A stretch of 64,000 bases of DNA, from positions 124,001 to 188,000 of the forward strand of contig NZ_MOLY01000045.1 of the NCBI RefSeq assembly GCF_001956315.1, written 5' to 3'. A program made the position numbers and the translations under genes. The notes beneath the pieces are model-generated. The model saw only the letters and a list, made by a program, of their open reading frames with translations, searched no databases and was not told the origin of the DNA. This document shows positions 20,676-28,462 of this stretch, piece by piece. Numbering within the stretch: the first letter of the stretch is position 1; the number at the start of each line of letters is the position of its first letter. The DNA comes from Sphingomonas montana. GTDB taxonomy: Bacteria > Pseudomonadota > Alphaproteobacteria > Sphingomonadales > Sphingomonadaceae.

Positions 20676-21484
20676 CCCGACTGTTCGTCTCCGACATCGA
20701 CGGCACCCTGGTTCGCAAGGACAAGGTGTTGACCGAACCCACCGTCGCCGCGATCCACCGGCTGCGCGCCGCCGGCGTGCCCGTCACGCTCATCAGCGCG
20801 CGGCCGCCGTCCGGCATGATCGCGCATGGCGAACGGCTGGGTATCGACCTGCCGATGGGCGCGTTCAACGGTGGGACGATCTTCATGCCCGACGGCACGA
20901 TCCTGTCGGCGGCCCATGTGCCCGCCGATGTCGCCGCCGATACGCTCGACCGCCTGCGCGCCGCGAACGTCGACCGCTGGGTCTTCGCGGACGGCAAGTG
21001 GTTCGCCAGCGCGGAAGGCAACCATAATGCGCAGCGCGAGCGGATCGCCGCGGCGATCGACCCGATCTATACCGACGACTTCACGGCCGTCATCGACCGG
21101 ATCGACAAGATCGTCGGCGTCAGCGACGATGCACCGCTGGTCGCCGGGGTGGAGCGGGACCTGATCGCCGCGCACGGCCCCGCGGCCACGATTGCCTGCT
21201 CGCAACCCTACTACCTCGACATCACGGCGCTTGCCGCCAACAAGGGTGATGGCGTCGCCGCGCTGTGCGCGGCGGTCGGCGTGGCGCTGGCCGACGTCAC
21301 CGTCGCCGGCGACATGCCGAACGACCTGCCGATGTTCGCACGGGCCGGTACGTCGATCGCGATGGGTCAGGCACCGCAGGCGGTACGCGATGCCGCGACC
21401 CGCGTCACCGGGCCGACCGATGCCGACGGACTGGCCGATGCGGTGAACGCGCTGGCGGAATTGGCCGAACGACACATATTATGA
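20672..21484 (+). CDS. HAD-superfamily hydrolase, Cof type
   Basis: 270 residues. HAD motif I is FVSDIDGTLVRKD at the N-terminus, motif II is LISARPPS near residue 46, and the C-terminal motif IV reads VTVAGDMPNDLPMFARAG with the preceding Lys in NKGDGVAAL. The cap is C2B type as in Cof and sucrose-phosphatase-like sugar phosphatases. It probably dephosphorylates a sugar phosphate. It is translationally coupled to zwf and sits where pgl is often found, but it has no resemblance to lactonases. Confidence 0.85.
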   Translation: MTRLFVSDIDGTLVRKDKVLTEPTVAAIHRLRAAGVPVTLISARPPSGMIAHGERLGIDLPMGAFNGGTIFMPDGTILSAAHVPADVAADTLDRLRAANVDRWVFADGKWFASAEGNHNAQRERIAAAIDPIYTDDFTAVIDRIDKIVGVSDDAPLVAGVERDLIAAHGPAATIACSQPYYLDITALAANKGDGVAALCAAVGVALADVTVAGDMPNDLPMFARAGTSIAMGQAPQAVRDAATRVTGPTDADGLADAVNALAELAERHIL

Positions 21485-21550
21485 TAGGGGCCGCCCCGTA
21501 ACCGGCGGCACACCCGTCCCCATCGCTGCAAAGGCATCAGACCCGCTTTT

Positions 21551-21892
21551 ATGAAGACCTATAATCCCGATTTCACCGACCGTCGCAGCGCCGCCGCCGC
21601 CGCAAAGACCAAGGCGCTGGAGGCGATGAAGAACAAGGCTGCGCCCGATCCGGCGCTGATCGCCGAGAAGAAGGCCGCGCAGGAAGCCAAGGACGCCCGC
21701 GAAGCCGAGCGCCGTGCCGTCAAGCTTGCCGAAAAGGCCGAGATCGACGCAGTCCGCAAGGCCGAACGCGCGATCCGCGAAGAAGCCGAGAAGAAGGCCG
21801 CCGAAGAAGCCCAGATGTCCGAAGCCGACCGCAAGGCCGCCCAGAAGGCCGCCCGCGACGCGAAATACGCCGCCCGCAAGGCTCGCAAGTAA
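21551..21892 (+). CDS. DUF6481 family protein
   Basis: 113 residues, almost entirely Ala, Lys, Glu and Arg with heptad-like spacing, so a long charged helix or coiled coil. It starts MKTYNPDFTDRRSAAAAAK, matching the family called DUF6481 in sphingomonads. No enzyme motif, signal or membrane segment. The function is unknown. It stands alone on the plus strand after the pentose-phosphate operon. Confidence 0.75.
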   Translation: MKTYNPDFTDRRSAAAAAKTKALEAMKNKAAPDPALIAEKKAAQEAKDAREAERRAVKLAEKAEIDAVRKAERAIREEAEKKAAEEAQMSEADRKAAQKAARDAKYAARKARK

Positions 21893-21975
21893 GGATGTGA
21901 TTCGGAAACTTCCGCGCCGTCGCTTCTGCGACTGCGCGAAGTTTCGAACCTCGCAGATGCCCATGATCTGCGCCC

Positions 21976-22130
21976 GTAGTGATAATGGGTCCTGACGTCC
22001 GTCGGGATGACGGCTTCGAAGGCAGTGCTGGTTTCACCGGGCGAGCAGGCCAAGAGACCTGTTCAGCCTTCGCCCACCATGCATCTTGACGACCGTCATC
22101 CCGGCGGAGGCCGGGATCCATTGTCACTCC
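21976..22130. repeat. two dispersed palindromic repeats in a 318-base gap
   Basis: Between the DUF6481 and DUF1190 genes (21893-22210). One copy of the GTGATAATGG-TCCTGAC family is at 21976-22012 and one copy of the TCATCCCGGC family is at 22091-22130. The latter is oriented so that the pair faces inward. The rest of the gap shows no gene. Confidence 0.75.
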
Positions 22131-22210
22131 GCCACCGGTCGAACGCTACATCTGCCCCAGCCTGAATGTCGGCGTCGACTCCGCGCAACGGACATCCGGC
22201 AGCCCCAAAC

Positions 22211-22777
22211 CTACCCGCCGAAGCTGCGCCCGCCGCCGCCACCGCCGAAGCCGCCACGCGAGATCACCGAGCTGCGCGACTGGATACGGGTCGGCGCGCG
22301 CACCGCCGGGTTGAACGCGTTGGACCCGATCCGCGTCCGCCCGCTGACATAATCGCGCCCGAACGGCACGCCGCCGCCGCCATAATAGCTGCCGTAGCGA
22401 TCGCGATACATCGGCGCACCGCGATACCCCCCGCCGCCCAGATTGCCCAGCGCCTGCCCGACGATGAACCCGGTCAGCAACGGCGTGAAGAAGCTGCCGT
22501 TGTTGCGCGGCACGCACTGGTCGACGCCGTACTGCGCCTCGCAGCTCTGGCGCTGGTCGAACCGCGGGGCGTTCGTCTCGTTCGCCTTCTGCGCATCGGC
22601 ATAGGCCTTGTCGCAGGCCGCCGGCGTCATCTGCGCATCCGCCTTGCACGCGGCGACCGACGTATAGCTGGTCGCCTCCACCGGCTTGCCGCCGGGATCG
22701 TCGCCGTCGCACGCGGACAGCGAAACGCCCGCGCCCGCCATCAACGATGTCAGCACGATCGTCCGGGAACGCTTCAT
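22211..22777 (-). CDS. DUF1190 family lipoprotein (YjfM/YgiB-like)
   Basis: 188 residues. A lipoprotein signal ends in the lipobox SLSAC near residue 23. DUF1190 features follow: SVAACKADAQMTPAACDKAY with spaced cysteines, QRQSCEAQYGVDQC, a hydrophobic FFTPLLTGFIVGQALG near 100, then a Gly/Tyr/Arg-rich tail ending in polyglycine. The family is named for E. coli YgiB and YjfM and usually sits beside an ATP-grasp GspS-like protein, as here at 25544. It is the last gene of the minus-strand arm of the divergon. Molecular role unknown. Confidence 0.85.
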   Translation of the reverse strand: MKRSRTIVLTSLMAGAGVSLSACDGDDPGGKPVEATSYTSVAACKADAQMTPAACDKAYADAQKANETNAPRFDQRQSCEAQYGVDQCVPRNNGSFFTPLLTGFIVGQALGNLGGGGYRGAPMYRDRYGSYYGGGGVPFGRDYVSGRTRIGSNAFNPAVRAPTRIQSRSSVISRGGFGGGGGGRSFGG

Positions 22778-22790
22778 CGCCGCTACCTCC

Positions 22791-23204
22791 TCAGGCCGTC
22801 ATGCATGCGGCGTTGAGCACGCCGATGCTGATCGAGATGCTTGCCATATAGACCGCGGCCGCCATTTCGCCGCGCACGATGCGGTCGCTGAAATCGCGCA
22901 TCACGATCATCCGCACCACCGTCACCGCCACGATCTGGATCACGCCGGCCAGCAGTGCCCAGACCGCGAACTCCAGCAGCGTGACGGTATGTTCCAGCGC
23001 GGATGCGACTGGCAGGACATAGCCGATCAGCGCCCCGCCCAGCGTGAGTGCGGCCGCGACATTGCCCTCGCGGATCAGCGTGCGCTCGTTATACGGCGTC
23101 GCCGCCTGGTAGATCAGCTTGAACGCGATCGTCAGCACCCCGGCCGCCGCGAACGCAATCAGGAACGCCGCCGCACTCGCCCCGAAACCATAGCTCTCGA
23201 ACAT
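22791..23204 (-). CDS. DUF350 membrane protein (YjfL-like)
   Basis: 137 residues with four hydrophobic segments (about residues 8-30, 48-68, 77-97, 113-133) and YNERTLIREGNVAAALTLGG, the conserved polar stretch of DUF350. Start chosen at ATG 23204 because GGGGGA lies six bases upstream; the ATG two codons earlier is too close to it. It lies between the DUF2491 and DUF1190 genes, as yjfL does between yjfK and yjfM in E. coli. A small inner-membrane protein of unknown function. Confidence 0.88.
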   Translation of the reverse strand: MFESYGFGASAAAFLIAFAAAGVLTIAFKLIYQAATPYNERTLIREGNVAAALTLGGALIGYVLPVASALEHTVTLLEFAVWALLAGVIQIVAVTVVRMIVMRDFSDRIVRGEMAAAVYMASISISIGVLNAACMTA

Positions 23205-23233
23205 CGTCATTCCCCCGTTTGATTCGATCCGGT

Positions 23234-23872
23234 TCAGGCCTTGAACTCGCCCAGTTCGAGCGCGACGCCCAGCATGATCTCGAACGACACCTCGCCGGCC
23301 TCGCTCTGCTGTTCGATCGCCAGCAACAATTCGCGGGCATCCGCACCGTCCAGGTCGCGCGCGAACAGCATGCATTTCTGGAAGATCCGCCGGTCGACCA
23401 CGCCGTCGCGGTCGTCGTGAATATCCTCCCAGAACGTCACCGGATCCTGCACCGGGGCATCCGGCCCGAACCAGAACCGCTGATAGTCCGGCAGTCCCGG
23501 CGCGGTGAACACCGGCGCGGACAGCCGCCTGATCCAGGGCGCGCGTTCCGACGCCGACCCCGGATAGGCGCTGTCCCACGGTGCGAACAACGTCACGTCG
23601 CTGACGTCCTGCCCCGCCCGGTCGGTCGACACCGCCTGAAACATGATGTCGTCCTCGGTATAGAAACGGTGGACGAAACTGCCGTCGGTCAGCTCGACCA
23701 GACCCTGCGCCACGATCTGCAACGTATCGCGGTCGAACGGAAATTTCAGCATGTCGCCGAACCGCCGCCACGCCAGCGGATCGAGCATCACCGTCCGCCC
23801 CAGCGTGACGTTGCGGATCACCGGCAGCGCATTTTCCGCCGCCTTCGCGCGGCCGAACAGACGATCGAACAT
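23234..23872 (-). CDS. DUF2491 family protein (YjfK-like)
   Basis: 212 residues, soluble, no signal. Conserved stretches are LPVIRNVTLGRTVMLDPLAWRR near residue 16, FVHRFYTEDDIMFQ near 68, and ERAPWIRRLS with FWEDIHDDRDG further on. It is acidic and matches the DUF2491 family of E. coli YjfK. It heads the minus-strand arm, divergent from the DUF2170 gene, and the 304-base space between them must carry both promoters. Function unknown. Confidence 0.85.
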   Translation of the reverse strand: MFDRLFGRAKAAENALPVIRNVTLGRTVMLDPLAWRRFGDMLKFPFDRDTLQIVAQGLVELTDGSFVHRFYTEDDIMFQAVSTDRAGQDVSDVTLFAPWDSAYPGSASERAPWIRRLSAPVFTAPGLPDYQRFWFGPDAPVQDPVTFWEDIHDDRDGVVDRRIFQKCMLFARDLDGADARELLLAIEQQSEAGEVSFEIMLGVALELGEFKA

Positions 23873-23984
23873 GCAGGAGACTCCAATGCGCCCGGTGTCA
23901 CGCATAGAACGCGGCGTGAACGAAGCAAAGCCCTTGCCGGGCCGCGTCGTGCGCAGGGCGGCGAGGCCCCTCGCCCTCAACAAA

Positions 23985-24076
23985 CCGTCATCCCGGCGAA
24001 AGCCGGGATCTCCCTCTAATGAAGCGCCCACCCCCCAGCCCAGGCGAGATCCCGGCCTACGCCGCGATGACGACCG
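23985..24076. repeat. inverted pair of CCCGGC palindromes in the divergon promoter gap
   Basis: CCGTCATCCCGGCGAAAGCC starts at 23985, and an inverted, slightly decayed copy (GGCGAGATCCCGGC to GATGACGACCG) ends at 24076. They lie in the 304-base space 23873-24176 between divergent DUF2491 and DUF2170 genes. No other feature is visible there. Confidence 0.75.
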
Positions 24077-24176
24077 CGTTCCGCGCGCCTTCGTCGCACA
24101 CCGCGCGCACGGACCCACTACCCCAGCTGCCCGCAACCCCCTATGTACGGCGCGACCAAACCGCGGAGCCTGCCCC

Positions 24177-24617
24177 ATGACCGACACCGCCTGGACCGTC
24201 CGCTCGCTGAAGGCGGCACTCGACCGCAGCGCCCCCGTGGCCGACGGGGAATTCAGCGTGCACCTGATCGAAGGCAGCGACCCCGTGCTGCTCGTCACCA
24301 TGCACCAGCACGGCGACCTGGAACTGTTCGTCAACGTCTCCGACGCGCAGGTCGCCGCCTCCGTCCTGCTCTGGCCCTGCGACGAACAGCATGAGCGCGC
24401 GGCGTTCAATGAATATCTGCTCAAGACGCAGAAGCTCGTGCCGCTGTCGAACTTCGGGATCGGTGCGGTCGACGGCCGCGACTATTACGAACTGTTCGGC
24501 GAACTTGCGACCAGCAGCCCGCTCGACACCGTCATCATCGAACTTCGCACGCTCGCCGAAAACGCGATTGAGGCCGCCGGGCCGTTGCGCGAAGCCTTCG
24601 TCCCTTCCTCGAACTGA
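24177..24617 (+). CDS. DUF2170 family protein (YjfI-like)
   Basis: 146 residues, soluble and acidic. Family stretches: FSVHLIEGSDPVLLVTMHQHGDL (split around residue 30), LWPCDEQHERAAFNEYLLK near 64, PLSNFGIGAVDGRDYYELFGEL near 90. It matches E. coli YjfI, the partner of a PspA homologue. GGAG lies nine bases before the ATG. It is followed after 15 bases by the PspA gene. Function unknown. Confidence 0.87.
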   Translation: MTDTAWTVRSLKAALDRSAPVADGEFSVHLIEGSDPVLLVTMHQHGDLELFVNVSDAQVAASVLLWPCDEQHERAAFNEYLLKTQKLVPLSNFGIGAVDGRDYYELFGELATSSPLDTVIIELRTLAENAIEAAGPLREAFVPSSN

Positions 24618-24632
24618 AGCCGGAGCACGTCC

Positions 24633-25367
24633 ATGGCCATCTGGAGCAAATTGTTCACCCTGGGCCGCGCCGGCGCACATGAGGCGTCGAGCGCGATCGT
24701 CGATGCCAACGCGCTGCGCATCCTGGACCAGGAAATCCGCGACGCGGACAATGCGCAAGGCAAGGCCCGCGACGACATGGCCGGCCTCGTCGCCCGCCGC
24801 CGCATACTGGAACAGGAAGTCGCCAGCTTCCGCGCGCAGGTCGAGAAATATCTCGTCTCCGCCAAGGCGGCCATGGACAAGGGCAATATGGACCTCGCCC
24901 GCCAGGTGGCGCAGCGCGTCGCCGACCTGGAACAGGACATCGCCCTCAAGACCCCGCAGCTCGAGGCGATGAAGGAGGCCGAGGGCAAGATCCACACCAC
25001 CATCGCCGCGACCGATCGCAAGATCGAACAGCTCCGCCGCGAGGTCGAGGTGGTGAAGGTCAACGAGAGCGTCCAGAAGGCGCAGGCCTCCGTCGCCGCG
25101 CGCGGTTCGGGCGCGGGCAACTCGCTCGGCTCCGCCGCCGACAGCCTGGCCCGGATCCGCGAACGCCAGGCGATCCGCGGTGAACGGATCAATGCCGCAA
25201 ACGAGCTGGAGGACATGCGCACCGGCGCGGACCTCGACGAGAAGCTCCGCCTCGCCGGCATCGCGCCGGGCCAGTCCTCCGCCGACGATGTGCTGGCGCG
25301 GCTGTCCGCACCCAAGGCGGAACCGCTGCGGCTGGAGGCGACCCGCGACACGGACAAGGCGGAGTAG
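24633..25367 (+). CDS. PspA/IM30 family protein (YjfJ-like)
   Basis: 244 residues, nearly all helical and coiled coil from about residue 25 to 165 (for example QAQVEKYLVSAKAAMDKGNM-type heptads), as in PspA, Vipp1 and IM30. The N-terminus MAIWSKLFTLGRAGAHEA is amphipathic and fits membrane binding. The C-terminal third (from about 170) is less ordered. PspA proteins polymerise on stressed inner membranes. This one is the YjfJ type, tied to DUF2170 and an ATP-grasp gene; the classic pspBC and pspF are absent. Confidence 0.9.
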   Translation: MAIWSKLFTLGRAGAHEASSAIVDANALRILDQEIRDADNAQGKARDDMAGLVARRRILEQEVASFRAQVEKYLVSAKAAMDKGNMDLARQVAQRVADLEQDIALKTPQLEAMKEAEGKIHTTIAATDRKIEQLRREVEVVKVNESVQKAQASVAARGSGAGNSLGSAADSLARIRERQAIRGERINAANELEDMRTGADLDEKLRLAGIAPGQSSADDVLARLSAPKAEPLRLEATRDTDKAE

Positions 25368-25395
25368 GCCCTCACCGGTCGGACCCCACCTCTCC

Positions 25396-25519
25396 CCGTT
25401 CGGTTCGAGCCTGTCGAGAACGGCCCCACCCACGCCCGCAGACCGCCGTTCGGTTCGAGCTCGTCGAGAACAACGTCCCCTTCCGCGGTGAAGGTTCTCG
25501 ACAGGCTCGAACCGAACGG
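25396..25519. repeat. three copies of a TTCGGTTCGAGC repeat
   Basis: Between the PspA and ATP-grasp genes. Two direct copies (CCGTTCGGTTCGAGC plus TGTCGAGAAC or CGTCGAGAAC) are at 25396-25421 and 25446-25471. A third, inverted copy is at 25493-25519. A similar inverted pair is at 49448-49504. It separates two genes that are otherwise in line. Confidence 0.8.
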
Positions 25520-25543
25520 AAGATGAGGTGAAGGACACCGAAC

Positions 25544-26716
25544 ATGCGCCGCATCCCCCTCACCCCCCGTCCAGACTGGCAGGCCAAGGCCGACGCAATC
25601 GGCTTCGTCTATCACGCCACCGACGGCGCACCCTATTGGGACGAGACCGCCGCCTACGCCTTCACGCTGGCCGAGATCGACGACGTCCTGGAACCCGCCG
25701 CCGAGGGGCTGCACCGTCTCTGCCTCGATCTGGTCGAGGAGGTTTGCCGCCATGACACGCTCATGGACCGGCTCGCCATCCCGCGCGCGCATCGCCAGTT
25801 CGTGCGCGACAGCTGGGCGCGCCGCGATCCCTCGCTCTATGGTCGGTTCGACTTCGCCTATGACGGCGCGGGTCCGCCCACGCTGTACGAATATAACGCC
25901 GACACGCCGACCGCGGTGTTCGAATGCGCCACGTTCCAGTGGCTCTGGCTGGAGGAACGGCTCGCCACCGGCACGCTCCCGGCGGGCAGCGATCAGTTCA
26001 ACTCGCTGTTCGAGGCATTGCGCGATCGGTTCAAGGCGATCTTTCCGACCGGCGGCTACGTCCACTTCGCCGCCGAACCGCAATCGGTCGAGGATCGTCA
26101 GACGGTCCGCTTCTTCGAGGATCTTGCGACGCAGGTCGGGATCGAACCGAAGTTCGTCGCGATGAACGCGATCGGCCTGAACGAAACCGGTCAGTTCGTC
26201 GATGACGCCGGCGACGAGATCCAGGCCGCGTTCAAGCTGTATCCGTGGGAAGACATGCTCCGCGAACCCTATGCCCCCAGCTTGGCCGGCGCGAGCGTCC
26301 GCTGGATCGAACCGGCGTGGAAGGCGATCCTGTCCAACAAGGGCATCCTGCCACTTCTTTGGGAACGCCACCCCGATCACCCCAACCTCCTGCCCGCTTA
26401 TTTCGACGACGACCCCGCCGCCCTGGCGCTGGGCGAAGACTATGTCCGCAAGCCGCTGTTCTCGCGCGAAGGGGCGAATATCGAACTGGTCCGCGCCGGC
26501 GTTGCCGAAACCGCGCTGGACGAAGGCTATGGTGCCGAAGGCCATATCCGCCAGGCGCTACACATGCCCCCCGCGTTCGACGGCCGCTACCCGGTGATCG
26601 GCGCCTGGATCGTCGGCGACCGCCCCGCCGGCATCGGCATCCGCGAGGACGACCACGCCGTCACCCGCAACCTCGCCCGCTTCGTGCCGCACTATATCGA
26701 GCCGACGGAGGCCTAG
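25544..26716 (+). CDS. glutathionylspermidine synthase-like ATP-grasp amidoligase (YjfC/YgiC type)
   Basis: 390 residues corresponding to the synthetase half of GspS without the amidase domain. Motifs: RFDFAYDGAGPPTLYEYNAD (split) near residue 110, with TPTAVFECATFQW next; YVHFAAEPQSVEDRQTVRF near 180; FKLYPWEDMLREPYA near 235; KPLFSREGANIE near 308. The fold forms an amide or peptide-like bond with ATP. The family members YgiC and YjfC have no proven substrate. AAGGA precedes the ATG. It completes the yjfIJKLMC-like set. Confidence 0.88.
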   Translation: MRRIPLTPRPDWQAKADAIGFVYHATDGAPYWDETAAYAFTLAEIDDVLEPAAEGLHRLCLDLVEEVCRHDTLMDRLAIPRAHRQFVRDSWARRDPSLYGRFDFAYDGAGPPTLYEYNADTPTAVFECATFQWLWLEERLATGTLPAGSDQFNSLFEALRDRFKAIFPTGGYVHFAAEPQSVEDRQTVRFFEDLATQVGIEPKFVAMNAIGLNETGQFVDDAGDEIQAAFKLYPWEDMLREPYAPSLAGASVRWIEPAWKAILSNKGILPLLWERHPDHPNLLPAYFDDDPAALALGEDYVRKPLFSREGANIELVRAGVAETALDEGYGAEGHIRQALHMPPAFDGRYPVIGAWIVGDRPAGIGIREDDHAVTRNLARFVPHYIEPTEA

Positions 26717-26880
26717 GCCAGCCGCTCGGCAACGTCTGCGCGTCCGTCGCGGCGGGCATCACATCCGCGACCGCGCACGGATACGGCTCGGACGCGAGCG
26801 GCGGAAAGAACCGCAGGCCGGCCCCGACCGGAACGACGCATTCCGCCGTTCGATCGATCGGATCGCGGCGGGGCTGCGGC

Positions 26881-27204
26881 TCACGGTCTGGCGGCGGCCG
26901 GCTGCGGCGGATGCGCCCTTATACAGTCCAGCGCCAGTGCCTGCTGCTCGTCGGCGGGGATCGGCTGCTTCAGTTGCGCCACCGTCCTGGTCGCCAGCAT
27001 CCGGTCCGCCATGCAGGTACAGATCGGCGTCATGTCGACCTTGACGGCGACCGCAGGCTTTGCCGAGGCGACGCAGCTTTCGATGAAGTGCGGACGAAAC
27101 GCACCGCGGAACCCCTCTTCGAACGCCCGGTCATAAGCCGACCGATCGTCGGTACCGGCCGGTTGCCCCGCCAATGCGGAAAGAAGCAGTGCGACGACGA
27201 TCAT
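26881..27204 (-). CDS. small secreted protein of unknown function
   Basis: 107 residues. An N-terminal hydrophobic stretch MIVVALLLSALAGQPAG looks like a signal peptide, followed by a small domain with three closely spaced cysteines (ESCVAS, then ICTCMADRML) and a final Cys in ALDCIRAH. The pattern resembles small periplasmic disulfide proteins. No family recognised. It stands alone on the minus strand; 26717-26880 shows nothing. Confidence 0.6.
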   Translation of the reverse strand: MIVVALLLSALAGQPAGTDDRSAYDRAFEEGFRGAFRPHFIESCVASAKPAVAVKVDMTPICTCMADRMLATRTVAQLKQPIPADEQQALALDCIRAHPPQPAAARP

Positions 27205-27395
27205 GAAGCCTCCGATAGCAGGATCGGCCTTGCTCCCGCCCGCGCCTGTCCGGGCCGGAAAGCCGCAATCCGGTTAAACCGACCGCACGGCCGTCCGACA
27301 AGCGTAATCGCGCGCGCATCGCTAGAGCGGAGCGGCGGCCGGTGCTACGCGTCGCTTCTCCATTCGGCTTCCCGCACGAAGGCACCTACACCGCG

Positions 27396-28082
27396 ATGAT
27401 CGCCGCCCTCCTCCTTTCGATCCGACAGCTGGGCGACCGGGCGATCCTGCGCGTGCTCGGGCTGTCGTTGTTCCTCACGCTGCTACTGTTCGCGGGGGTC
27501 GGCTACGGCCTGCACGGCTGGATCGTCGGCACCGACAGCTGCATCGCAGTCGCTACCTACGAACTCTGCACGCGCGATCTCGGCACGGTCGGCACGCTGC
27601 TGATCCTGGTCGTCGCGGTCTGGCTGCTGTTTCCCGCCATCGCGATCGGCGTTGCCGGCGCATTCTCCGACGAGATCGTCGCGGCGGTCGAGCGGCGGCA
27701 TTATCCGGCGGCGGCCACGGCGGCGCGCGCGCCCGGCTGGGCGCGCGGTGCGGCGATGGGGTTGCGGTCCGCACTGCGCCTGCTCGGCTACAATCTGCTC
27801 GCCGCACCGTTCTACATCGTCCTGCTGGTCACCGGTATAGGGCCGTTGCTCCTCGTCGTCGCGGTCAACGGCGTCGCCCTGGGTCGGGATCTGTGGGAGA
27901 TGGTGGCGGTGCGGCACCTGCCGTCCACCGCGATAAAGCCCGAACTGGCCGCGACACGCGGGCTTCGCCTGCCGATGGGGCTTGTCGCGGCGGTGCTGTT
28001 CGTGGTTCCGGTCGTCAACCTGCTGGCGCCCGTCCTGGGGGCCGCGATGGCGACCCATCTGTACCACCGGAGACGGCGATGA
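27396..28082 (+). CDS. EI24-domain membrane protein
   Basis: 228 residues with about six hydrophobic segments (for example LSLFLTLLLFAGVGYGL near residue 23, TLLILVVAVWLLFPAIAIG near 65, YNLLAAPFYIVLLVTGIGPL near 130, and a C-terminal pair). It matches the EI24/CysZ-like superfamily, which includes the sulfate permease CysZ but also many uncharacterised proteins. The ATG at 27396 is preferred to a GTG at 27342. It overlaps the next lipoprotein gene by ATGA. Confidence 0.78.
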   Translation: MIAALLLSIRQLGDRAILRVLGLSLFLTLLLFAGVGYGLHGWIVGTDSCIAVATYELCTRDLGTVGTLLILVVAVWLLFPAIAIGVAGAFSDEIVAAVERRHYPAAATAARAPGWARGAAMGLRSALRLLGYNLLAAPFYIVLLVTGIGPLLLVVAVNGVALGRDLWEMVAVRHLPSTAIKPELAATRGLRLPMGLVAAVLFVVPVVNLLAPVLGAAMATHLYHRRRR

Positions 28083-28462
28083 TCCTGAAGACCCGGCCCG
28101 CGCGCCATGGTGCCGGTGGAACCCTCGCCCTGCTCGCGCTGTTGTCCGGCTGCGCCACCGTGCCGGTAACGCCTGGTACCGCGCCCGAACGGCCGCGTGC
28201 GACCGTCATCAACCCGGCCGGACTGGAACGGGTGATGGGGCGCGATGCCGACGCCGTCATCGCACTGCTCGGCACCCCCGACCAGGACCAGCGCGAGGAC
28301 CGCGGCCGGCGGTTGCAGTTCGTTGGCCCCGCCTGCGTGCTGGACGCGTATTTTTATGCGAAGGGCAATGGAAAGGCTGTCGTGACCTGGGTCGACGCCC
28401 GCACCCCGGCCGGGGGCGATTTCGACCGCGCCTCCTGCCTCGCCGCGCTCAGCCGCCGCTGA
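28079..28462 (+). CDS. small lipoprotein of unknown function
   Basis: 127 residues. The signal ends with the lipobox LLSGC near residue 24. The mature part has a short conserved-looking block, GLERVMGRDADAVIALLGTPDQDQREDRGRRLQFVG (in pieces from about residue 48), like the SmpA/BamE-type fold in which a helix precedes a G-x-P turn. Two further cysteines follow. It is translationally coupled to the EI24 gene. Its last 14 bases overlap the convergent dehydrogenase gene. Confidence 0.72.
   Translation: MILKTRPARHGAGGTLALLALLSGCATVPVTPGTAPERPRATVINPAGLERVMGRDADAVIALLGTPDQDQREDRGRRLQFVGPACVLDAYFYAKGNGKAVVTWVDARTPAGGDFDRASCLAALSRR

Noticed and set aside
20672-21484. 6-phosphogluconolactonase at the expected position after zwf
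   Set aside because: The protein has HAD motifs DIDGT and GDMPND; no lactonase similarity.
22791-23771. A 326-residue protein ending in DUF350
   Set aside because: The extra N-terminus overlaps the DUF2491 gene in another frame; GGGGGA before ATG 23204 fits the family start.
25396-25519. Possible CRISPR array
   Set aside because: Three copies with one inverted and unequal spacing; belongs to a dispersed palindrome family also at 49448.
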